NCBI GenBank assembly: GCA_025175895.1
Contig: CM046006.1
Location: 45,935,607 to 45,999,606 of the forward strand
Source: Wurfbainia villosa
Lineage: Eukaryota; Streptophyta; Magnoliopsida; Zingiberales; Zingiberaceae
Direction of reading: 5' to 3'
DNA length: 64,000 nucleotides
Shown piece by piece: positions 22,541-34,144 of this stretch (positions are counted from its first letter, which is position 1; each line of letters begins with the position of its first letter). The notes below the pieces were generated by a model. That model had not been told where the DNA came from and did no database searches. It saw only the letters and a program-made list of their open reading frames with translations. The translations under genes were made by a program, and so were the position numbers.

Positions 22541-23372
22541 GGAGGGCTAAGGGCTTGGGCGTGCAAGATAGATAGATATCAAGAAGGAGATTAGGGTTTT
22601 TGGCTTGGGCGGCTAGGGTTTGGGAAAAGGTTTGGGCGGCAATCCTTGGAAGGATTAAGGTTTGTTTCCTTCTCTTCCTAATTGGTAGCCGGCGCCCATC
22701 TTCTTCCTCCTTGCTTTGGCCGGCGCCCATACCCATTATTCCTTCTCCCTCTCTCCTTGGTGGCCGGCGGCAACCTTTCTTCAAGGTTGGCCGGTGCTCA
22801 ATTATCTACTCCTTGGCCGGCGGCTATATCAAGCACCTTGGCTTGGTGGTCGGTTCTAGATAGGAGAAGGAGTTTTTGTTTGGTTCTTCTCTTTGTTCGG
22901 AGCGAGCAAGGAAGGGAAGAACGTGATTTAGAAGGCTTCAACTCGTGGAGGATCTTCGCCCACACGATGTCCACGAGGAGGATGGGACATACGGTAGAAG
23001 ACCAAGAGGTATAAAAGTTTTACAAACTTTATTCTTGATCCTCTTATGATAAGATATGCTAGCTTATGTTATTTATGTTAGTATGTGTTGATTATACTAG
23101 TTTTCATTTGTTTGTATTTGTATAATCATGGACCCCGATAAGAAACATAAAAACCGGCGATCCGTTCATCGTCTCTTAGCGGCTAACCGACTAGAAGAGT
23201 TGATTTCTTGAGAACAACAAGTTTGTTCAAGTGATCGCTCAGTCGTTACGCGATGGATGAAAGCAGTTGTGCTTGAAACTCATCCCGTCCGGATTAGTTT
23301 TAGTTGATAAAATTTTAATCTAGGGACATGGGAGGCAATGAGACTCCGACGCAACCAAGGGCACTCCCTTCA

Positions 23373-24452
23373 AAATGGTATCAGAGCCAAGGTTTCCGGT
23401 TTTGTGTGTTTCGGATTCGGTTACTTTCATGCACATATCATATATTGAGTATGCCGGATAATAGTAGGATGTGCGTAGGCTAACTTTTTGGTTGCAGGCA
23501 TAAGATCTGACTATTATGGCTATATGTGTGTATGTGATTGTTTGTGTGTGATTGTATGTATATCATTTGAATCCTCGGGGTTGACAAGGCTAGATTAGTA
23601 TTTAATTTTTGTAATTAAATACGGCATTGTTTAGCCGATCATTCTAGTTTACTTTTGATCTAGATAGTTTGTACACTCCTTCGTGGAGTATATGATCGAT
23701 GGATGTAAATTAAAATGATATATCTCGGCTCGAATCTCTTTTGTGGCTTGCGCACGGAAAAGGTGGAGCGGACGAGGTGGAGACACGGCGGGACGCATAT
23801 TGGAGAACAAAGCCATAATAGTTGGAAAAATTCTATTTTTTCCATATTTATTGCTGATTTGTTTTATATGCATGTTGTGTGTGCTTGAAAATTCCTCATT
23901 TTCAATTTACTAAGTGGGAGAGGGATATTTTAATTAATTCCCGCGACCTCCATTACAATTTGACGTGTGATGCAACAAACTTGCGTGTCGGCTCTGAGTG
24001 CCTTCCTCCCCATTGGATGGGTTTGTTTGCGGATCACTAGGTCAAATATGGTTATAGGAAATTATTTAGGAGTGTGTGTACTTCCCCATCGGTAAGACAC
24101 ATAATACGAGATAATTGCCTTAGTACCGAGTAATGGTAAACACTTAAGTAATGGTAAACACTTAGATGCAAATAAAGGTATCCTCCCCATCGGAGTCACT
24201 GCTTTTATTTGTAGGGCCTAAGAGGAACCAACTATTAATTTTATTTGTCAAAAAGTAAGATTAACAAGATAATAAAATTAATGGGTAAAACCTCCTCTTA
24301 CAAATGTAGAATTCGTATACGTCCACACTATCGTGGCATGCGATATTCTCGGTGTTTTGAGGTGTTGGTTGATTTCGGAATTTTATTGTTTTGAGGAATG
24401 AATAATATTTGAAATCTAATATTTTGATCATTGTGATTCTTAGGATTTTCAA
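23373..24452 (+). other. Primer site and long untranslated leader of F
   Basis: TGGTATCAGAGCC at 23376-23388 is the initiator tRNA-Met primer site. About 1.06 kb follows with no gag frame. It contains three variants of a CCCCATCGG-type motif (about 24008-24200) and T/G-rich stretches. Long leaders before gag are known in Tork/Angela-type Copia elements. Confidence 0.7.
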
Positions 24453-27400
24453 ATGGTTTTCAACCCACTTGCTGTGATACTGAATGAAAATAAACTTATT
24501 GGAATAAAATACATTGATTGAAAAAGAAATTTGGATATTGTCTTAACTGTCGAAGAGTACAAGTATGTGCTCTTCGATGAGTGTCCTCCTAAGCCTGCGG
24601 ATGATTCTGGGGAAAAGGAACTTTTTGGATACCAGAATCAGGCTGCTAGGCAGGAAGCCATGGTTGCTCAGAAGGTTTCTACTTCTAAGCCGAAAGGCAA
24701 GAAGAAGAAGAAACAAGGTGGAGCAAAGGTGGCGGGTGGACCTCAGGGAGGAGTGAAGAAGCCGAAAGGCAAGTGCTTCACTTGTAAGAAGACTAGACAT
24801 GGGAAGAAAGACTGCCCCAACCTAAAGCAGAACAAAGGTATATCTTCTGGCTTAGTCATTAAAACATGTTTAGTGGTGTTATCTACCGGTACCTGGTGTG
24901 TAGATACGGGAGCCACTGATCATGTCTGCAATTCTTTGCAGGGGTTCCAGGAAACCCGACGACTAGCTGAAGGAGAAATTACCGTCTACATGGGCAATGC
25001 TACAAAGGTGGCGGCTATTGCAGTGGGAGACGTTCATTTATCGTTTGATAGAAATAAAGTTTTGGTTTTGAGAAATTGTCTTTATGTACCTACATTTAGA
25101 AAGAATTTGATTTCAGTTTCTAAATTGTTTATGGATGGATATTCTGTTTCTTTTAATGACAGAGTTGTTATAAAAAGAAATAGAGAGATTATCTGTTCAG
25201 GTACATTGGTTGGCAATTTGTATACTCTTGAACCAAAAGCTCCCACGATGCATATAGAAGTTAATAACTCATCTTCTAATTCCAATAAGAGAAAAGAACC
25301 TTCGAAGATGAACCAAACATATCTTTGGCATCTAAGGCTTGGTCATATTAACCTGAGTAGAATTCAAAGGTTGATAGCTGATGGACCTTTGGGTTCATTA
25401 GTGGTGGAGGATCTCCCAACCTGCGAATCTTGCTTGGAAGGTAAAATGACCAAGAGGCCTTTCAAGGCCAAGGGGCATAGAGCCAAAGATGTGTTAGAAT
25501 TGGTTCATTCTGATTTGTGCGGTCCTATGTCTATCCAGGCTAGAGGTGGTTTTGAATATTTCGTCTCTTTTATAGACGATTATTCAAGATATGGATACAT
25601 TTACTTGATGCGCCGCAAGTCTGAATGCTTTGACAGGTTTAAAGAATTCAAGGCTGATGTGGAGAACCGTCAAGGTAAAAGTATCAAGACCCTACGGTCT
25701 GATCGTGGTGGTGAGTACCTCTTGGGAGAGTTTAGGAATTACTTATCAGAGGCTGGGATTCAATCCCAATTGTCTGCACCTGGCACACCCCAGCAGAATG
25801 GTGTAGCGGAGCGAAGGAATAGGACTCTTATGGAGATGGTTAGATTGATGATGAGTTATTCTGAGTTATTCGGGGTATCGCTTTGGATACGACAGTGTAT
25901 ATTCTGAACTTGGTTCCATCTAAATCAGTGCCTTCTACCCCCCATAGAATTGTGGACTAGGCGAAAGCCTAGTCTGAGACATATTCGAATATGGGGGAGT
26001 CCAACACATGTGCTGAAGGCTGATGCTGGTAAGTTGGAACCTCGTACAGAAGTGTGCATGTTCGTGGGCTACCCTAGAGGAACGAAATGTGGTTTGTTTT
26101 ATAATCCTAGAGATCAGAGGGTGATCGTTAGCACGAATGCCCGATTTCTAGAGGAAGACTATGTGATGAACCATAAGCCCAAGAGTAGGATTATTCTGGA
26201 GGAATTAAGAGGGGAAGTCGCTACTTCAGTACCACCGATACAAGAGGATATACCACAAGTCACTGCACCGCGTGTCACAGAGGATACACAGGTGATACCT
26301 CGTCGTAGTGAGAGGATTGTGAGACAGCCTGATAGATTCATGTTCTTGGGAGAGTCTTTGGACTTGGTCCCTGGCGAACATGAACCTGATCCCTGGACAT
26401 ATGACGAGGCACTCCAAGATGAAGATGCGGTATCTTGGCAAAGAGCGATGAATTCTGAGATAGAATCTATGGATTCTAATCAGGTCTGGGAGCTAGTAGA
26501 GCCACCCGATGGTGTAAAAGCCATTGGATGCAAGTGGATCTACAAAAGAAAGAGAGGAGTAGACGGGAAGGTTGAGACCTTCAAAGCTAGGCTTGTTGCG
26601 AAAGGGTATACTCAGAAAGAGGGTATCGATTATGAGGAGACTTTTTTGCCGGTAGCTATGCTTAAGTCTATCCGAATTCTCTTATCTATAGCTGCTCATA
26701 TGGATTATGAGATTTGGCGATGGATGTCAAGAGCCTTTCAACTAAGTCTTGAGGAGAACATCTATATCACGTGACAGAGGATTCATTGCTAAAGGCAAAG
26801 AGCATCTAGTGTGTAAGCTTAATCGGTCCATTTATGGATTGAAGCAAGCTTCGAGATCTTGGAACATCCGTTTTGATGAGGTAATCCAGTCATATGGATT
26901 TATTCAAAGTTCGGATGAGCCATGTGTATACAAAAGATGTGACGGAAACGTAGTGGTATTTCTTGTACTATACATAGATGACATTTTGTTAGTTGGCAAC
27001 AATATCAAAGTGTTATCAGACATAAGGGTATGGTTGTCCAAACAGTTTGACATGAAGGACTTGGGAGAAGTGGGACACATCCTTGGGATCAAGGTGATAA
27101 GGGATCACAAGAAAAGGATGTTGTGCTTATCTCAAGCTTCATACATTGACACTATCCTTGCTCGTTTTAGCATGCAGAACTCCAAGAAAGGTTTTTTACC
27201 TTTTAGGCATGGAGTACCTTTATCTAAAGAGATGTGTCCCAAAACATCAAAGGAGATAGAGGAGATGAAGGCGGTTCCTTATGCTTCGGTAGTAGGAAGC
27301 CTCATGTATGCTATGCTATGTACGAGACCAGATATCTGCTTTGTCGTTGGCATGGTTAGCAGATATCAGAGTAATCCTGGACAGGGACATTGGACTGCGG

Positions 27401-27951
27401 TAAAGCATATATTGAAGTACCTGAGAAGAACTAAAGATTATATGCTGGTTTACTGGGCAGATCAATTAGTCCCTGTGGGTTACACGGATTCTAATTTCCA
27501 ATCAGATAGGGACAACAGTAAGTCTACCTCGGGGTTTGTGTTTACTTTTGGAGGTGGAGCCATAGTATGGAGGAGTGTCAAGCAGAAATGCATGGCGGAC
27601 TCTACCATGGAAGCTGAGTATGTGGCAGCCTCTGAGGCAGTCAAGGAAGCTGTATGGCTCAGGAACTTCTTGATGGACTTGGATGTGATTCCTGGTTTGC
27701 CCAGAACTATCACAATTTATTGTGATAATAGTGGTGCAGTTGCAAACTCGAAGGAACCACGAGCCCATAAGGCGAGTAAACACATAGAGCGCAAGTACCA
27801 CCTAATACGAGAGATCGTAAAGCGAGGAGAAGTAGCTATCGCCAAGATTGCATCAGAGGATAACCTGGCGGATCCATTCACTAAGGCCCTTCCAGTGAAA
27901 GCGTTTGATAGGCATGTGGAGGACATGGGGATCAGATGTATGGCAGTGTGA
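24453..27951 (+). pseudogene. gag-pol: gag-pol polyprotein of F (degenerate)
   Basis: ATG at 24453; codon 23, expected Trp, is TGA at 24519. Gag is internally shortened: the N-terminus runs through DECPPKPADD almost directly into LFGYQNQAARQEAM and a Lys-rich stretch, leaving out most of the capsid. Then come a CCHC knuckle (CFTCKKTRHGKKDC, about 24772-24813), protease DTGATDH (about 24904), the integrase HHCC zinc region (WHLRLGH...CESCLEGK) and a DDE core (SDLCGP, RSDRGGEY, NGVAERRNRTL). Two compensating shifts fall near 25875-25945. The RT (WELVEPPDGVKAIGCKWIYK, YGLKQASRSW, YIDDILLVG at 26971) has motif A broken near 26725-26760. RNase H (DSTMEAEYVAASEA, CDNSGAVANSKEPR, HIERKYHLIRE) runs to the stop at 27949-27951. 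Confidence 0.85.
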
Positions 27952-27984
27952 TGACAACATAGTCTTTTAGTATAAGTCGGAGAT

Positions 27985-28021
27985 TGTTGGGATGTATACT
28001 GAAAGCCTAGCCTTTTGTATG
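27985..28021 (+). repeat. 3' LTR of F, piece 1
   Basis: TGTTGGGATGTATACTGAA... identical to the start of the 5' LTR, preceded by the weak purine tract AAGTCGGAGAT. Cut after 37 bp by solo LTR G; the last five bases GTATG are the duplicated target. Confidence 0.9.
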
Positions 28022-28771
28022 TGTAGCGCCCGCCCTTATCTGCTCTCAGGGCGGCGCTACTTTTACCCCCTTTCTTTTTTTTCTTTTAAAACATAACACA
28101 CATGGATCCTTCCACCATCATACTTAAAAGCATGTTATCATGACATAAACCTTCTTTTCTACATGCATCACCTATCTTATTCATAGTTAGCATGTTACCA
28201 TATCTTATCTCATTTCATAACATGCCCAACATAAGGATCCATTCGTGAGTTCTATCATATCAACTTTCTTAAGTAATTGAACAATAACATAACTAAGCAA
28301 CATCCAACATGGTGCTAATAATTCACAAGTCTTATAAGCGGAAGCAATGTCTTAAGTTGTTAATTGAGCATATAAATATAAGCAGATAGTAATAGGGTCT
28401 TTCTCCACCATGCCACTATCACACACACTTTGGGCCCTTCTGCTACTTCCTCTAGTTCAGGTTTCCTTGATCTGCAGTATATGGACAACATAAACTATAA
28501 GCATATAGCTTAGTAAGATTCTTGCCTACTCACAAAAAAAACCACGAACTTCATCAAGCCATTAGAAACATAAGCATGCTAGCATCAATGGCCTAAGTAT
28601 TCCATAGTAACACTAATCAACAACATACCACGTAATGAAACCTAAGCATGGCATAGAGTTTACATCAGCATGCTAAGCATAATTAAAACCAAGCAGGGCA
28701 TAATCTAAACATAAGCATTCATGATATAAATCTTAGACATGCAGGAAGTACATAAACCCAAATGTTCTTAA

Positions 28772-29330
28772 CTTACTATAAGCATCATAACCTAGTAAAA
28801 TCTAACATGCTTAAAGGATATAATCATAAGCATTTTTAACTTGAGCATAAACATTTGTAATGACATAAATCCTAAACATGCATAAGGTACATAATCACAA
28901 GTATTCTTAAACTACTGTAAGCATCATAACTTCATAGAGTCTAACATGCATAAAGGACATAATCATAAGCATTTTTAACTTGAGCATAAACATTTATAAT
29001 GACATAAATCCTAAACATGCATAAGGTACATAATCACAAGTATTCTTAAACTACTGTAAGCATCATAACTTCATAGAGTCTAACATGCATAAAGGACATA
29101 ATCATAAGCATTTTTAACTTGAGCATAAACATTTATAATGACATAAATCCTAAACATGCATAAGGTACATAATCACAAGTATTCTTAAACTACTGTAAGC
29201 ATCATAACTTCATAGAGTCTAACATGCATAAAGGACGTAATCATAAGCATTTTTAACTTGAGCATAAACATTTATAATAACATCAATCCTAAACATGCAT
29301 AAGGTACATAATCACAAGTATTCTTAAACT
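28772..29330. repeat. 139-bp tandem array in G
   Basis: Units start at 28911, 29050 and 29189 at ACTACTGTAA, spaced exactly 139 bp, with a more diverged unit before 28911. A/T-rich with repeated AAACATGCATAA motifs. Confidence 0.8.
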
Positions 29331-29764
29331 TAGCCATAAGCATTCACGACATCATAAATAAAACATGCATAAAGTACATAGTCACCACATTCTTAAACTT
29401 AACTCTAAACATCATAACTTCATAACATCTAAAATGCATAAAGGACGAGTTCGTAAGCATTCATAATCTTTAACATAAGCATACACAATTTCATAAAAGT
29501 CTTTTCTTTTCAAAACATATACATATAGATACTTCAACATCATCATAACTTGTTTGGGGGGCCCCAGGTTAAGTACCACATAATGCGCGTTCCCTAATAG
29601 GTCGGCGTGAGCCACCAGACCTACGAGCAACAAGACCTCTTACGTCTTACCAGGGCAAGACCTCTTACGTCTTCTTATGTCCCTATAGATTTGATTAACG
29701 ACCACCTGACGGGTCGGGTACTTAACCTCATACAAAGTAAAATACTTAATTCCTTTCTTTTCTT

Positions 29765-29990
29765 GTCATATTATAAAGAATGCTCTTGATCCCCAACATT
29801 AAAAGGGAAGCATCTTAATCTTATCTTATCATAAGGAGAGCTCTTGATCCCTACTTGAAAGGGAAGCATCTCCATTTTATCTTATCTTAAGGAGAGCTCT
29901 TTATCCCTACTTGAAAGGGAAGCATCTCCATCTTATCATAAGGAGAGCTCTTGATCCCTACTTGAAAGGGAAGCATCTCCATCTTATCTC
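29765..29990. repeat. 51-56-bp tandem array in G
   Basis: AAGGAGAGCTCTT units at 29833, 29889 and 29940, each followed by GATCCCTACTTGAAAGGGAA or a close variant; one diverged unit precedes them. Confidence 0.75.
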
Positions 29991-30045
29991 AAGGACACAT
30001 GCATTCATAACATAAGAGTACCCTAAAGGGGTCCTAAAGTATAAA

Positions 30046-30417
30046 CATGTTCATCACATAAGCATATTTCGTGGCACATTACATCATAAACATGAAGCAT
30101 ATTTCCTTGGCATATTCATGGCATATTAAATCACAAAACATGTTCATCACCTAAGCATATTTCATGGCACATTACATCATAAACATGAAGCATATTTCTT
30201 TGGCACATTCATGGCATATTAAATCACAAAACATGTTCATCACCTAAGCATATTTCATGGCACATTACATCATAAACATGAAGCATATTTCCTAGGCATA
30301 TTCATGGCATATTAAATCACAAAGCATGTTCATCACCTAAGCATATTTCATGGCACATTACATCATAAACATGAAGCATATTTCCTAGGCATATTAAATC
30401 ATAAAACTTGTTCATCA
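30046..30417. repeat. 93-bp tandem array in G
   Basis: CATGTTCATCAC recurs at 30046, 30139, 30232 and 30325, spaced exactly 93 bp, with little divergence. An 11-base G run follows at 30436-30446. Confidence 0.85.
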
Positions 30418-30585
30418 CATAGCCTAACTACATAAGGGGGGGGGGGTGTTTTCATGAAGCCCTAACCCCAAAACCAATATTGACCAAAACCTGTAAGGTA
30501 TTCCAACATGGCAGTGTTTAGTCACCTAAAACTCCTACATGAGGCATACAACATACCCTAGTTCCCTTAGAAGCCTTTTTCTTGC

Positions 30586-30880
30586 AACCCTAACCCTAGT
30601 TTCATTGGTTGGCCAAAACTTGTGAGGGGCTCAAGCTTGGGTTTGTCCCCTACAATTCATTCATGAAGTCTTATAACTTATCATAGTATCATTAGAAATA
30701 TTTTTCATGCAGCCCTAACCCTAATTTCATGGGTTGAAACTTGTGAGGGCTCAAGCTTGGGTTTGTCCCCTAAAATTCATTCATGAAGCCTTATAACCTA
30801 TCATAGTATCATTAGAAATATTTTTCATGCAACCCTAACCCTAATTTCATGGGTTGGCCGAAACTTGTAAGGTTTAGATC
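30586..30880. repeat. 120-125-bp tandem array in G
   Basis: Units begin at ...CCCTAACCCTA near 30586, 30711 and 30831 and contain AGGG(G)CTCAAGCTTGGGTTT. The last unit is partial. Confidence 0.7.
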
Positions 30881-31650
30881 TTTGGACTTTTGTCACCTAA
30901 ATCTATTCATGTAGGCATATATCATAACCTAACTTCATAAGGGGGAGCTCTTCATGAAATCCTAACCCTAAACCCTTGGTGGCCGAAACATATAGGGTTA
31001 AAACCTTTGGACTTTTGTTACCTAAAGATCCCTACTTGGAGCATACAACCTATAAAAGGTTTCCCTAATAGCATTTTCATGAATCCTAGTCCAAAACTTA
31101 GTTGGCCGAAACATATAAAGCTCCAAACTTCATATTTCTTTCATGTAATTTATCCTACAAAACTAATATACTGCAGGTGATGAAATCTTACATCCTTCGC
31201 TTGCTTTTGGTGGGTAGTTGACCTTATGGAAGCCAAGAACTAACTTCTTCTTGCTTGGATGAAGTTCGGCCAAAGGTGCAAATGGAGAGGGGGAGCAAGA
31301 TGGTTTCGGTGAGGATGAAGAGGAGAGGAAGAAGTGGCCAAATGGGAACTTCCTTCTTCTTTATAAATGGAGGAAGAGAAGTTTCTCTTTTCTTTTCCAT
31401 GCCCCTTCATTTACCCTCATCACCCTTATCTATAATTCCCCTCTTCTCTTAATGATATAATCCTATTGGGCTTATGGTTAGTGGGTGCATCTATAGGGCT
31501 TGGCTATCTCTAGAGGTTTGGGGTTCAATTCCTAGGCCTTGCATCTCTTTTTGGCTATTTCCTTTTATTTTTGGAAAACCCACATAAAGCCCATTATCGT
31601 AAAGCCAAAAATTCTCATAAAATTGCTGGAGACTTTTTACGGGCGTTACA

Positions 31651-32465
31651 GTATGGACATCTTTATTTTGAAATAAGAATCACATGATCATTGTTTGCAC
31701 TTTATATTTATTATATGTGCATATTGTCTAATACTCTACATTGTAGATAACGTGGTGCTTGGTGAGGCACAGAAGATCATGTTATCAGTTCCTTGTAGAA
31801 TATAAGTATAGGCTCACAACCAAGATGGTCTTGGACAAACCATTGGCATGGTTGTAGTGTGATTTGGTATTGGTTTATCTTGACCATAGAATTACACTAG
31901 TACATTTTGTGTGTATTGAGCAGGACCGACATAGAGGTGATTCAATCTATTGCTGACTATATGATTGAATCAGACCTCGGGTATTATGTTGCACATGCTC
32001 TAATCGATATAATAACGGGCACATGTACTTAGTATTTATTTCTTTGATTTACCAATGGGTGAGATTTATAGATTAAATCAATAGGCCCGGTAAGTTGGGA
32101 AATGATATTATTTACATGGTGTGTCGTTGATTATAGAAGGAAACCGTGTCCTATATATTAGGTTGATGATGTCCCCTTGAGGAGCTCATAAGGTTTATCA
32201 TGTAAACCCCGCGGGTTGACTTAGTCAACATGATAATAAGGTTGAGTGGTACTACTCGAGGAGTTAGATGTTAATTAATTGATGGTCAGTAAATCAATTA
32301 ATTGACGGACATTCGATATCTTAAACACGGGGAGATAGTTGTGCAAATAATATATGGAACCCATATAAATGGGGGTTGGTGAGGTAGATCAATGATGATC
32401 TTCTAATGGAATGGAACATCATTGATGGATCAAGTTTGTGTGGTTCCGATCCATCGGGTGGCCAA
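31651..32465 (+). repeat. 3' LTR of F, piece 2
   Basis: Resumes with the second copy of GTATG and follows the 5' LTR almost base for base up to GGGTGGCCAA at 32465, where tandem element H is inserted. Confidence 0.9.
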
Positions 32466-34144
32466 TGTTGGAAATTTGACGCCGCTAGAGGGGGGGTGAA
32501 TAGCGTTTGACCGTTCGTAGATGGAATTGGATCGCGTGTTCGTGTCTACAAGTTTCGTTAGCACAGCGGAATATATATATGATAACAATAACGAAACACA
32601 ATCACAAACACAATAACACGAAGATTTAACGTGGTTCAGAATCACACGGTTCCTACTCCACGGATCGAGCTCTAACGAGCTCTAGCGACGCCAATGCAAT
32701 CACTAATCAATAAACTCCTTCTCGACAACAAGTCGGAGGCGGAGAAACCTCGTACAAACGTTTACAACAATAAACGAAAGAAATACAAGCAAATAAAATA
32801 ATACAATGCAAAACTAGTAAAGAAAACAACTTTACAAATGCCTTTGGATTACTTGCTTGTTGATCGCTTGAACCGTGGTTGAAGACCCTGATTTACAGCA
32901 GCAAATCGCCTCAAAAACGTCCAAGAAATTGCTTAAGAACTGATGCCAAAAACCCTCCCGTCGAGCTCCTTTTATCCTTGCGCGCGACCTGGATTTCCGC
33001 CCATCACCGATCGCCATAAGTCATGATCGATGCAATCGATGTCGTGAGACAATGGCTCGATCCATCTTTGGAAAAACTCCAATGGATCTCTTGGAAGTCG
33101 ACTGCCAACATTGGCGCCGATCGCTACTAGCCGATCGGCTCGGCTAGCGTTCTATGCTCGACATTAGATCGGCAACTGATCATTGTTGAAACCGGGCCGA
33201 TCGCTCCAATGAGCGATCGCTGAGCATTTCTCTAAATCGGGAGTCGAACTCAAGTCGATTTACTTAGCCGAATCGAACCGGCCATGATGCCAGTCGACTG
33301 CCAACCTCAAAAATGAGGTTTTAACCCAAGTATGGTGCCCCCATACTTTCTAGACCACCCTTAGCCTAGACCTAAGCCTTCTAGCCACCTCTATTAGCCT
33401 CACGCCTCTCGGATCCCTCCAAGTCATCCATGACTTGTTCATCCATCGCGCTAGCCTCTAGGTGCTTCCGTCGGCTATGTCATGCTAACGGTGTTTACAC
33501 CGCCAAGGCACATTGGACTTATGCCGCCAAGACTCCGCTTGGACTTTACGCCGCCAACCATTGGACTTATGCTGCCAAGACTCCCGCTTGGACTTTACGC
33601 AGCCAATATCAAACCCCTTGGACTTCTCATGCCAAGACTCAAGCTTGGACTTTCCCTTGCCAACCCATGTTGGACTTTTACATTGTCAAGACCCATGCTT
33701 GGACTTTTCCCTTGCCAACCCATGTTGGACTTCTCAAATGCCAAGACCATGCTTGGACTTTCCCTTGCCAACCCATGTTGGACTTTTACATTGCCAAGAC
33801 CCATGCTTGGACTTTTCCCTTGCCAACCCATGTTGGACTTCTCAAATGCCAATACCATGCTTGGACTTTCCCTTGCCAACCCATGTTGGACTTTTACATT
33901 GCCAAGACCCATGCTTGGACTTTTCATGTACCAAGTGTCCCACTTGGACTTTTCATGCCAAGTACTCAAGACTTGGACATTACCAAATGCCAAGTGTTCC
34001 ACTTGGACTTTCCATGCCAAGTACACAAGACTTGGACTTTCCCATGACAATTACATTGTCATATGTTTTTGTCGAAACATCAAAACATCACTCGAGTCAA
34101 ACTCGAGTCCTGGTCAATCGTGACCTGGGCCGATTGCACCAACA
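32466..34144 (-). repeat. LTR1 of H (left, 3' LTR)
   Basis: 1,679 bp, plus strand TGTTGGAAATTTGACGCC to GATTGCACCAACA. Minus-strand landmarks: the GGATAAAAGGAGC TATA-like box (about 32965-32977), the GAACCACGTTA box (32627-32637 on plus as TAACGTGGTTC) and a hypervariable palindrome zone (about 33005-33300). A tandem array of about 54-bp units lies at about 33640-33915. Long frames at 33430-34160 are products of this array. Confidence 0.9.

Larger units (their letters stand above)
21246..23372 (+). repeat. 5' LTR of F
   Basis: 2,127 bp, TGTTGGGATG to CACTCCCTTCA, next to the primer site. It contains a 12-copy telobox minisatellite (22172-22483), a TATA box (22534-22540) and a downstream part rich in GGCCGGCG motifs (about 22685-22850). 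The split 3' LTR has the same order but only three minisatellite copies. Open frames at 22533-23014 on both strands are LTR artefacts. Confidence 0.9.
28022..31650 (+). mobile_element. Solo LTR G (long, Gypsy-type ends)
   Basis: Starts TGTAGCGCCCG and ends CGGGCGTTACA, so the ends are inverted copies with TG...CA. It is flanked by GTATG (28017-28021 and 31651-31655). The 3,629 bp hold no protein domain, primer site or second LTR, which fits a solo LTR left by LTR-LTR recombination. TGTAACGCCCG-type ends are common in Del/Tekay Gypsy LTRs, but the family is a guess. A plus-strand TATA (TTATAAATGG, 31361-31370) lies about 290 bp before the right end. Four tandem-repeat blocks fill much of it. 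Confidence 0.7.

Noticed and set aside
22533..23014. Open frames on both strands in the F 5' LTR
   Set aside because: They lie between TATA box and primer site, overlap on both strands and are low complexity.
23649..23873. Two overlapping minus frames in the F leader
   Set aside because: Antisense to the element, alternative phases of the same leader sequence, no known domain.
29412..29633. 73-codon minus frame in G
   Set aside because: Overlaps tandem repeats, no homology recognised, inside a solo LTR.
30586..30850. CCCTAACCCTA as an interstitial telomere
   Set aside because: Only one and a half telomere-like units per 120-bp repeat of the G array.
31475..31532. tRNA-like or Pol III promoter in G (GGTTCAATTCC at 31522-31532 with TGGTTAGTGGG upstream)
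   Set aside because: The B-box match is perfect but the A-box match is imperfect and no cloverleaf stems form around it; likely chance within the LTR.
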